Source: SHYG01 sp041485445
Lineage (GTDB): Bacteria > Chloroflexota > Dehalococcoidia > Lucifugimonadales > UBA3495
Direction: 5' to 3'
Assembly (NCBI GenBank): GCA_041485445.1
Contig: JBGPJN010000085.1
Location: forward strand, 1 to 11,077
DNA: 11,077 nt
The notes below the pieces were generated by a model, which did no database searches, was not told the DNA's origin, and worked only from the letters and a program-made list of their open reading frames with translations. Of the stretch, positions 6,364 to 11,077 are shown piece after piece (the first letter of the stretch is position 1; the number at the start of each line of letters is the position of its first letter). A program made the translations under genes and the position numbers.

Positions 6364-7227
6364 TCACTGCGTCAGGTAGTCCCGCTGCCACTGGAGGAAG
6401 TCATCGGTGCGATTCACCGCCCGCAGCAGCTCCGGGGACGCCTGCTGGTCCCGCAGCTCCTCCATGGCGCCGCCGTCCCTCAAGTGCAGCAGGGCATCGT
6501 GCACCGCCTTCACCGCCACGGCAAAGGTGGGGTTGCCCAGCATCAAGATGCGCACCCCGTTGGCCGCCAGGAAGGCGGTGTCGTCGCGGGCCTCGGCGGG
6601 CGGATTGAGCACACAGATCGGCAGGCGGGTGGCCCGGTGCACCGCCTCGATGTCCCGGCGGCCGCCCCGGACGCCGGTGAGCATCAGCGCCTCCGCTCCG
6701 GTATCCGAGTAGGCGCGAATGCGGTCCAGGGCCTCTTCCAGCGGGCACTCCCCCAGGGCCGCGCTGCGGGCCACGATGACCGTGGCGGGGTCGGAACGGG
6801 CGGCCACCGCCGAGCGCAGCTTGCCCACCTGCTCGACGGTGGACACCAGGCCGGGATGGGCCACGTTGAACCGCTTGGGCACCGCGTTGTCCTCGATCTC
6901 GATGGCCGACGCGCCGGCGGCCTCCAGCTCCTGCACCGTGCGCCGCACGTTCACCGCGTTGCCGAACCCGTCCTCGGCGTCCACCATGAGGCTCACCGGG
7001 GCCATGCGGGTGATGCGGCGGCAGCAGTCAACAACGTCGGACATGTTGGACAGCACGATATCCGGCACCCCCAGGTTGGCTACCTTACCCACGGACCCCG
7101 ACAGCACGCACACCTCGTACTCCAACATGTGGGCGATGCGCGCCGACAGCGGGTCGAAGATATTGGCCGCCAGGGTGCAGGTGGGGCGGGACAGTACATC
7201 GCGGAATCGCTGGCGTGGGGCTGGCAT
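6364..7227 (-). CDS. isocitrate lyase/PEP mutase superfamily protein, oxaloacetate decarboxylase-like
   Basis: Cytoplasmic TIM-barrel enzyme of the PEP mutase/isocitrate lyase superfamily, 287 residues. The best family memory is the Pseudomonas PA4872-type oxaloacetate decarboxylase: matches include FDPLSARIA (24-32), LSGSV (42-46), the metal loop DAEDGFGNA (83-91, where the family has DADxGYG) and IEIEDN (109-114). The catalytic KKCGH/KRCGH loop of isocitrate and methylisocitrate lyases is absent, arguing against those. In PA4872 a GHAAY stretch contributes an active-site His; the aligned stretch here reads GNPTF (231-235), so decarboxylase activity is uncertain. The start chosen is the ATG at 7227, preceded by AGGGAGGT eight bases away; an in-frame TTG at 7248 would place that Shine-Dalgarno inside the gene. 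It lies 50 bp downstream of the Nudix gene on the same strand. Confidence 0.88.
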   Translation of the reverse strand: MPAPRQRFRDVLSRPTCTLAANIFDPLSARIAHMLEYEVCVLSGSVGKVANLGVPDIVLSNMSDVVDCCRRITRMAPVSLMVDAEDGFGNAVNVRRTVQELEAAGASAIEIEDNAVPKRFNVAHPGLVSTVEQVGKLRSAVAARSDPATVIVARSAALGECPLEEALDRIRAYSDTGAEALMLTGVRGGRRDIEAVHRATRLPICVLNPPAEARDDTAFLAANGVRILMLGNPTFAVAVKAVHDALLHLRDGGAMEELRDQQASPELLRAVNRTDDFLQWQRDYLTQ

Positions 7228-7277
7228 CTCTCGGACCTCCCTGGTCAAGAATACGGGATTGCTCTCCTGGTCACCGT

Positions 7278-8063
7278 CTACGGCAGCAACGAGGCGCCGT
7301 CAGCCGACGGGTTGCGGGGCATGAAAAACTCCCGCTTCTCCGGGTCGGTGAACCCGTCGATGTGAATGGGCGCCAGGCCGGGGCTCTCCAGGGCCGCCTG
7401 CACGATGTGCTTATTGAAGGGGCTGACGTTGCCGGCCTTGAGGTAGTGGTCCACCGGCATCCACTGGCACTCCTCAATCTCTTCAACCTGCCTGGTAATG
7501 TCCTGGCTCAGAGGGCTGAGCCGGCATACGAAGTAGATGTCCGACTTGCCGTAGCGGTAGCCATGCCAGTGGCGCAGGCACACCAGGGCGTCAAAGCGGG
7601 TGCGCACCCCCGTCTCCTCCAGCACCTCCCGGATCACCGCGTCCACCAGGTGCTCCCCCGGCTGCAGGGCGCCGCCGGGCAGCTTGAACGACAGGGCGGC
7701 GGTGGCCCGGTGCCGCTCGCACACCACCAGCAACTCCCTGCGGTCGTTCAGCACCACGCCGCCGGCGCCGATGTAGTGGGAGGCGTAGGGCGGCACGAAG
7801 GCGCCCTCTGTCAGCCTGCAGGTGAGCATCAGGTAATCATGCCCGGTATGGTGGAAGGAGAAACCCGCCTCCACCGCCACCGGGATGAGGGCAGCCCTGG
7901 CGGTGGGCACTTCCAGCCACACCACCTTGAAGCCCTTGGAGGTCCAAGCGGGCAGCGAATCATGCAGTTGCCGCCGGAACTCCTGGGGGTCGTCGGGCAA
8001 CGCCGCTGGTTTGGGTATCACCCCTCCGAAGGGGTTGGTGGTGAACTCCATGACATCGGGCAT
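7278..8063 (-). CDS. Nudix hydrolase with NUDT6/pre-Nudix-type N-terminal domain
   Basis: Hydrolase of nucleoside-diphosphate-linked substrates; members with this architecture act on ADP-ribose- or NADH-like compounds, but the substrate here is unknown. The Nudix box is complete at residues 131-153 (G-X5-E-X7-REVLEETGV). It is preceded by the pre-Nudix domain typical of NUDT6 and plant Nudix proteins: GFSFHHTGHDYLML (67-80), then PPYASHYIGAGGVVLNDRRELLVV (91-114). The length from the ATG at 8063 is 261 residues. A second in-frame ATG lies at 8051. A TTG at 8108 would run the frame through a palindromic repeat and is rejected. No clear Shine-Dalgarno precedes either ATG. It lies 93 bp downstream of the MFS gene on the same strand and may be co-transcribed. 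Confidence 0.92.
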   Translation of the reverse strand: MPDVMEFTTNPFGGVIPKPAALPDDPQEFRRQLHDSLPAWTSKGFKVVWLEVPTARAALIPVAVEAGFSFHHTGHDYLMLTCRLTEGAFVPPYASHYIGAGGVVLNDRRELLVVCERHRATAALSFKLPGGALQPGEHLVDAVIREVLEETGVRTRFDALVCLRHWHGYRYGKSDIYFVCRLSPLSQDITRQVEEIEECQWMPVDHYLKAGNVSPFNKHIVQAALESPGLAPIHIDGFTDPEKREFFMPRNPSADGASLLP

Positions 8064-8093
8064 AGATGCACTACTCGCAAAAATGGTGTGGGT

Positions 8094-8131
8094 GCTCCGT
8101 AGGGACAAGGCATGCCTCGCCCCTACGGAGC
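8094..8131. repeat. 38-nt near-perfect palindrome, CCGTAGGG family
   Basis: The arms pair across 38 nt with two mismatches around a central GGCATGCC; the outer part is GCTCCGTAGGG/CCCTACGGAGC. It lies between the MFS and Nudix genes. A second hairpin, CGCCGGT/ACCGGCG with a CTTC loop (8139-8156), lies between it and the MFS stop. The CCGTAGGG start is shared with the hairpins at 9609-9683. It could act as an RNA-stability or termination element between the two genes; no T tract is present. Confidence 0.75.
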
Positions 8132-8156
8132 CATGCGCCGCCGGTCTTCACCGGCG

Positions 8157-9515
8157 CTAGTCCGCGGCCGCCGCGGCCGCCGCCCCCGTGGGGCGGGCCT
8201 GCGCCGGCAGGTCGTCCTCCCAGTGGGGCACCAGCACCCGGGAGGTGGGTTCCAGCATCAGGATCAAGACCACGCCCGCCAGGCTGGCGCCGATGGACAG
8301 CATCCAAGCCAGGTTGTATCCGCCAAAGTAGTCGAAGATGACGCTGCCCATGAGCCCGCCCACCGCCATGCCGGTCTGGGAGCCCATCTGCTGGAAGCCG
8401 AACACGGTGCGCACCGGCCCCATGCCGTAGTACTGGCGGTTGATGACAATGAAGGCAGACATCTCGCCGCCCAATCCTATGCCAAAGGCGAAGGCGAACA
8501 GGTAGAACTGCCAGGGCTCCTGGGCCCAGAAGAGCATCAACACGGCGATGCCCTGCATGAAGAAGAACAGAGCCATCACCCCCCTGGCGCCAAAACGGTC
8601 GGCGAGGATCGGGACCGTAAACCGGCCGCCAACGCTGGCCAGGGAGTAGATGCTGACGATCCACGCCGCCGCCGCCAGGGGCAGGCCCCGGGTGGTGGCG
8701 AAGTGCACCGCCGACACCATGATGATGGCATGGCCCAGGCACCCCACGTGGTGGATGGCCATCAGGTTCCAGAAGGCGCGGGTGCGGCGCACGTGGCGCA
8801 TGAAGACCTGGGTGCGGATCTTGGACTCGGCCGGGCTCCGGGGCGCCGGGGCAGGCCCGGCATCCGGATCAGCGCCGTAGGGATGCACCCCCTGAGATTC
8901 GGGGTCGCCGCGAAAGAAGTACAGTAGCCCAAAGATCACGCTGCCGCCCACCCCGGCAATCAGCCAGAAGGCCGGCCGCCACTGGGTGTTGCCCAGCAGC
9001 AGCGCCAGCGCGGGCGCCATGATGGACGCGCCCATCCCGCCCAGGGACTGCTGCAAACCCACGGCCACGCCCAGCTTCTTGCGGAACCACGCCGCCACGG
9101 TGGTGGGGATGTTCACCTGGAACATGGCCTGGGCGACACCCAGGACCACGCTGAAGTACAGGTACAACTGCCAGACCTCGGTCACGGTGCTCAGCAGCAG
9201 CAACCCCGCCACGTGAAAGCACGCTCCCACCAGGAGGAAGCGGCGGGCGCCGTACCGGTCCGCCAGCGTGCCGGCCAGCGGGGACAGGAAGGCCTGGATG
9301 ATGCTCTTGAGAAAGTAGGCCAGGGTGATGGCGGTGAGGCTCCAGCCGAAGGTGTCCTGGATCACCGGCAGCAGCACCGCAAAGCCCTGGCTGATGAAGT
9401 TGGTGCTGACCTGCAGCACCGCAGCCATGGTGGCGATCACCCAGGCAAAGTGCACCTTGGGGACGCCCTTGATGGATCGCAGCCCATTGCCCGGACTCAG
9501 GTTGGCCACGGCCAC
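8157..9515 (-). CDS. MFS transporter, OFA/monocarboxylate-type
   Basis: Inner-membrane major facilitator with about 12 predicted helices and 452 residues, the usual length. Seen: a TM1-2 region VHFAWVIATMAAVLQV (about 21-36), the TM2-3 loop signature LADRYGARR (84-92), its second-half counterpart LADRFGARG, and a long central loop around 204-245 rich in Pro/Ala that separates the two six-helix halves. The overall pattern resembles the oxalate/formate antiporter and monocarboxylate groups; the true substrate is unknown, a small carboxylate being the family expectation. The start is GTG at 9515, with an in-frame stop 24 bases upstream; a second GTG at 9509 with AGAGAGGTGG in front is equally possible. 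The C-terminus ends in a run of seven alanines and Asp, from a GGC/GCG-rich tract. First gene of a same-strand group with the Nudix and lyase-superfamily genes. Confidence 0.92.
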   Translation of the reverse strand: MAVANLSPGNGLRSIKGVPKVHFAWVIATMAAVLQVSTNFISQGFAVLLPVIQDTFGWSLTAITLAYFLKSIIQAFLSPLAGTLADRYGARRFLLVGACFHVAGLLLLSTVTEVWQLYLYFSVVLGVAQAMFQVNIPTTVAAWFRKKLGVAVGLQQSLGGMGASIMAPALALLLGNTQWRPAFWLIAGVGGSVIFGLLYFFRGDPESQGVHPYGADPDAGPAPAPRSPAESKIRTQVFMRHVRRTRAFWNLMAIHHVGCLGHAIIMVSAVHFATTRGLPLAAAAWIVSIYSLASVGGRFTVPILADRFGARGVMALFFFMQGIAVLMLFWAQEPWQFYLFAFAFGIGLGGEMSAFIVINRQYYGMGPVRTVFGFQQMGSQTGMAVGGLMGSVIFDYFGGYNLAWMLSIGASLAGVVLILMLEPTSRVLVPHWEDDLPAQARPTGAAAAAAAD

Positions 9516-9560
9516 CTCTCTCGGAAAAGTACCACCATTTTACCCCTTACCTGGCGTATT

Positions 9561-9601
9561 GCAATGGAGGTGCCCCATATCTCCAGGGCCGTTTCATTTT
9601 C
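9561..9601. repeat. CATATCTC repeat, copy A
   Basis: About 41 bp with the shape AATGR-rich arm, GGTGCCC, core CATATCTC, CAGGGCC, TTTCATTTTC. The two arms are imperfectly complementary around the core. It shares the 15-bp stretch CATATCTCCAGGGCC (9576-9590) exactly with copy B (9711-9725). Confidence 0.7.
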
Positions 9602-9708
9602 GGTCTGCCCGTAGGGGCGCACCTGCGTGTGCGCCCTGGTCTGCCCCTCCAGCCGTAGGGCAGACACGCAGGTCTGCCCCTACCTTTGGGGAGAATGAAA
9701 CGGCCCTG
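9584..9708. mobile_element. possible 125-bp miniature element bounded by 15-bp inverted repeats
   Basis: CAGGGCCGTTTCATT (9584-9598) is repeated perfectly in inverse at 9694-9708. The interior (9611-9683) is a pair of large hairpins. The motif CATATCTC flanks both sides (9576-9583 and 9711-9718), 8 bp, abutting the left end exactly but set off from the right end by two bases. This could be a target duplication or simply part of the surrounding repeat. No coding capacity. Mobility is less certain than for the element at 4082-4238. Confidence 0.5.
9609..9683. repeat. two opposed CCGTAGGG hairpins with compensatory differences
   Basis: Hairpin 1: GGGCGCAC (9615-9622), loop CTGCGT, GTGCGCCC (9629-9636). 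Hairpin 2: GGGCAGAC (9658-9665), loop ACGCAG, GTCTGCCC (9672-9679). The second is an inverted copy of the first, and the two base pairs that differ have changed on both sides of each stem, so both stems remain perfect 8-bp helices. GGTCTGCCC also occurs three times in this block (from 9602, 9638 and 9671). Confidence 0.75.
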
Positions 9709-9734
9709 CTCATATCTCCAGGGCCTTTGCATTG
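9691..9734. repeat. CATATCTC repeat, copy B
   Basis: Arm GAATGAAACGGCCCTG, core CATATCTC, then CAGGGCC and TTTGCATTG. GGCCCTG (9702-9708) and CAGGGCC (9719-9725) form a 7-bp hairpin with the core in the loop. Confidence 0.7.
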
Positions 9735-9758
9735 TTGCCACCAGGGCCTTGCCCCCGC

Positions 9759-9854
9759 TGGTTGAGCAGGCCAGACCGCAGTCGGGCCGCATCGAAACCC
9801 GTCTTCCCGTTGGTCTCGATACGTCCCGATTTTGTCGGGACTACTCGACCAACG
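9759..9854. repeat. inverted pair of REP-like hairpins
   Basis: Unit 1 (about 9759-9800) reads GGTTGAGCAGG ... TCGAAACC. Unit 2 (about 9808-9854) is a related sequence in the opposite orientation: CGTTGGTC TCGATACG, inner stem GTCCCGA/TCGGGAC (9823-9829 with 9835-9841), then TACTCGACCAACG. The outer 8 bp of unit 2 (CGTTGGTC with GACCAACG) pair perfectly. The motif recalls the GGTTGAGTAG/TCGAAACC repeats common in actinobacterial genomes, a match made from memory. Two opposed units resemble a REP doublet. Confidence 0.65.
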
Positions 9855-9861
9855 AGTGGAC

Positions 9862-9904
9862 GAAAATGAGAAGGCCCCAACCATATCTCGCGCCTATCTT
9901 TCTC
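9862..9904. repeat. CATATCTC repeat, copy C (diverged)
   Basis: Arm AAAATGAGAAGGCCCC, core CATATCTC (9882-9889), then CGCGCC and a TTTCTC end. It keeps the order of copies A and B but has lost most of the arm complementarity. Confidence 0.55.
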
Positions 9905-9923
9905 CCTGGGCGGAAGGCCGGTG

Positions 9924-9929
9924 TATAAT
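9924..9929 (+). promoter_or_regulatory. -10 box upstream of the DUF3467-like gene
   Basis: A perfect TATAAT. No good -35 is found at 16-19 bp upstream (TCTCCC or TTTCTC). Transcription would begin near 9936, giving a leader of about 97 nt before the ATG at 10033. The -35 zone falls on the end of CATATCTC copy C, so the repeat may supply or have disturbed it. Confidence 0.55.
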
Positions 9930-10032
9930 ACGGGCCGGTAAAGTGAGACTTGCCAACGCCGGCGCCAACCGCCGGTCGCACCGGGCGGACCCCGGCGCCA
10001 ATCGCATTAACCGTCGCAATACGGGAGGTCAG

Positions 10033-10392
10033 ATGCCCATCATCCAGCGGCCCTACGTGCCACCCGAGGACAATGTGCCCCACGAAGACAGTTATGTTAA
10101 TCCAGGGGACACCCAGACCCAAGCCCAGGCGTCCAGGGAGCCCATCACCTTCTACTGCGACTCCATGCACATCTTCAGCAGCCTGTACTCGGCGGTGCTG
10201 TTCTTCGGCGAGCAGATGGAGGAGCGAGAGCCCATCCTGCGGGCGCGCATCAAGGTCAGCCCCCAGATGCTCAAGGCCCTGGCCCTGCTCACCAGCAAGC
10301 ACGTGCGGGAGTACGAGCAGGCGGTGGGCCCCATCACCCTGCCCGACCAGGTGTACAAGGCCTGGGAGATTGAGGCGGAGAAGCAGCCGTGA
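10033..10392 (+). CDS. DUF3467-like small protein
   Basis: A 119-residue soluble protein of unknown role. From residue 39 it matches the DUF3467 pattern: ITFYCDSMHIFSSLYSAVLFFG (38-59), ILRARIKVSPQMLKALALL (68-86) and VREYEQAVGPITLP (91-104). The family is widespread and small, with no established function. The start is the ATG at 10033, with GGGAGGT four to five bases upstream; the frame is open further up to 9832, but that part is repeat and leader sequence. Its stop overlaps the next gene's GTG (GTGA at 10389-10392), so the two are translationally coupled. Confidence 0.85.
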   Translation: MPIIQRPYVPPEDNVPHEDSYVNPGDTQTQAQASREPITFYCDSMHIFSSLYSAVLFFGEQMEEREPILRARIKVSPQMLKALALLTSKHVREYEQAVGPITLPDQVYKAWEIEAEKQP

Positions 10393-10898
10393 CCCAGTCG
10401 CCAGAGACTCAGCCCCCGGACCGGCCCCTGGCCGAGGACCTGGCCTGCCCCGTGCACATCGAGCCGGGAGTGGACCGCGCCACGCCGGAGGGGTGGGAGT
10501 GGCGGCGCATCGGCACCAGCCAGCCCAACGCGGCCACCTTCCACGTCAACCATACCGACACCAGCCGGGTGATGGTGGACGTGCTGCGGGCCGAGGACGC
10601 CCCGCCGGAAGCTCCTTTTATCCTCAACCGGGACATCCCCATCCTGGTAATTGACAGCCTGGACCAGTACTGGGCCGGGGAGACCCCGGGGGCGCTGCCC
10701 CTGCAGGGCCTGCGGGTGCCGGTGGCCGCGGACACGGTGGCCGAGGCCAAGCAGAAGCTGGCCGGCGACCTGGCGGCCCAGCTCCGGCTGCTGTTGCTGC
10801 TGTCCGCGTCCCGGGAGGGCCGGCTGGCGCCGCCGGTCAAGGCCAACTTGGAGCTGCTGCGGTCCGTGATGGCGCCCCGGCCTGATCTGCTGAAGTAG
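10389..10898 (+). CDS. uncharacterised 169-aa protein coupled to DUF3467-like gene
   Basis: Not recognised. The GTG start overlaps the upstream stop by four bases. The N-terminal 20 residues are Pro/Glu-rich. A beta-rich central part follows (ATFHVNHTDTSRVMVDVLRA, about 48-67; FILNRDIPILVIDSLDQYW, about 77-95), then a helical C-terminus (VAEAKQKLAGDLAAQLRLLLLLSA, about 117-140). No signal peptide is seen; the Leu-rich helix is too short and amphipathic for a confident membrane span. Coupling suggests it acts with the DUF3467-like protein, perhaps as its partner; that is inference. Confidence 0.8.
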   Translation: MTQSPETQPPDRPLAEDLACPVHIEPGVDRATPEGWEWRRIGTSQPNAATFHVNHTDTSRVMVDVLRAEDAPPEAPFILNRDIPILVIDSLDQYWAGETPGALPLQGLRVPVAADTVAEAKQKLAGDLAAQLRLLLLLSASREGRLAPPVKANLELLRSVMAPRPDLLK

Positions 10899-10911
10899 AA
10901 CGGGCCAAATA

Positions 10912-10991
10912 ACCGCAGAGCGCGCTGAGAACGCAGAGAGTTTTGCAATATGGTTACCCAATATCTCAGCGGTCTCTGTGTGCTCAGCGGT
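10912..10991. repeat. 80-bp inverted repeat of the ACCGCAGAG type
   Basis: The left arm (10912-10939, starting ACCGCAGAGCGC) and the complement of the right arm (10964-10991, starting ACCGCTGAGCAC) agree at about 21 of 28 positions. Each arm also contains internal near-repeats of CGCAGAG/CGCTGAG. The spacer has CAATAT twice (10946-10951, 10959-10964). Similar ACCGCAGAG repeats occur between genes in many unrelated bacteria, from memory. It follows the stop of the preceding gene by 13 bp and may end its transcript. Confidence 0.65.
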
Positions 10992-11003
10992 GAATTCTCG
11001 GAT

Positions 11004-11018
11004 CTCTTTTCAAAAGAG
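11004..11018. repeat. CTCTTTT-C-AAAAGAG palindrome before the last gene
   Basis: A 7-bp perfect stem with a one-base centre, ending ten bases before the ATG at 11028. Its right arm runs into the AGAGGA Shine-Dalgarno. It could be an operator or an RNA fold that hides the ribosome-binding site; the one-base loop makes the hairpin reading poor. Confidence 0.4.
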
Positions 11019-11027
11019 GACGGCACC

Positions 11028-11077
11028 ATGGCCTACGATGAGGCGCTGGCCCAGCAGGTGCGGGAGTACCTGGCGGG
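11028..11077 (+). CDS. TfoX/Sxy N-terminal domain family protein, cut by window edge
   Basis: Only 16 complete codons are visible (MAYDEALAQQVREYLA). This opening is typical of small TfoX N-terminal-domain proteins, which commonly begin MAYDExLAxRVRxxL before a KKMFGG motif that would lie beyond the window. An AGAGGA Shine-Dalgarno sits seven bases before the ATG. Most such stand-alone proteins have no known function; the competence regulator TfoX is a longer relative. With so few residues the call is provisional. Confidence 0.65.
   Translation, partial: MAYDEALAQQVREYLA

Larger units (their letters stand above)
9516..10032. other. 517-bp gene-free repeat hub
   Basis: No convincing gene lies here on either strand. 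Open frames that cross it change composition and end in repeats. It holds three palindromic repeat families (described separately), in the order: CATATCTC copy A, a pair of CCGTAGGG hairpins, CATATCTC copy B, an inverted pair of REP-like hairpins, CATATCTC copy C. These are followed by a TATAAT promoter and a GC-rich leader for the gene at 10033. The leader contains a 10-bp direct repeat CCGGCGCCAA at 9959-9968 and 9992-10001, 33 bp apart. Confidence 0.8.

Noticed and set aside
7228..7248. TTG start at 7248 for the lyase-superfamily gene
   Set aside because: It would put the clear AGGGAGGT Shine-Dalgarno inside the coding region; the ATG at 7227 is correctly spaced from it.
6484..7365. 293-aa plus-strand frame opposite the lyase-superfamily gene, and a similar one at 7215-8102
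   Set aside because: Histidine/glycine/arginine-rich shadow frames with no domain signal; the minus-strand genes have recognisable motifs and a good ribosome-binding site.
9594..9884. 96-aa and 81-aa minus-strand frames in the repeat hub
   Set aside because: They run through several palindromic repeats, have no Shine-Dalgarno support and show translated-repeat composition.
9609..9904. Possible CRISPR array, from clustered repeats
   Set aside because: Repeats are palindromic, of different families and orientations, without regular spacers, and no cas gene is present.

Overview
The window is about 11 kb of GC-rich bacterial chromosome, probably from a Chloroflexota relative (Dehalococcoidia/SAR202-like). 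That placement is an inference from the clpC-radA pair, a 5S gene standing apart from any 16S or 23S, the OFA/MCT-type transporter and the many palindromic intergenic repeats. No gene here fixes the taxonomy. There is no phage, plasmid or CRISPR signal. The genes are ordinary chromosomal ones; the unusual material lies between them.

Layout. Positions 1-3483 (minus strand) hold clpC, an AAA+ unfoldase, followed by radA, which runs off the left edge. A 10-bp hairpin terminator and an extended -10 box between them suggest that radA has its own promoter. clpC has a near-consensus sigma-70 promoter and a leader of about 200 nt. Positions 3903-4066 (minus strand) hold a solitary 5S rRNA gene with its own promoter. 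Directly behind that promoter is a 157-bp MITE-like element with 13-bp perfect terminal inverted repeats and an 8-bp target duplication. Positions 4287-5181 hold two unrecognised or weakly recognised small proteins, convergent and overlapping by 89 bp. Then come tRNA-Lys(TTT) and a TPR lipoprotein on the plus strand. About 200 bases (5364-5562) between tRNA and lipoprotein hold only weak hairpins.

Positions 6364-9515 (minus strand) hold a likely co-directional group: an MFS carboxylate-type transporter, a Nudix hydrolase, and a PEP mutase/isocitrate lyase superfamily enzyme of the oxaloacetate-decarboxylase-like branch. A plausible joint role is uptake and turnover of small organic acids, with Nudix housekeeping of nucleotide by-products, but this rests on proximity only. 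Positions 9516-10032 are a gene-free repeat hub carrying at least three palindromic repeat families. A TATAAT promoter at its right end drives a DUF3467-like gene translationally coupled (GTGA overlap) to an unrecognised gene. After one more palindromic repeat, a TfoX/Sxy N-terminal-type gene enters and is cut by the right edge.

I did not find a convincing new multi-gene system. The best leads are the intact MITE next to the orphan 5S gene, the compensatory changes between two hairpins at 9611-9683, and the DUF3467-orphan gene pair.
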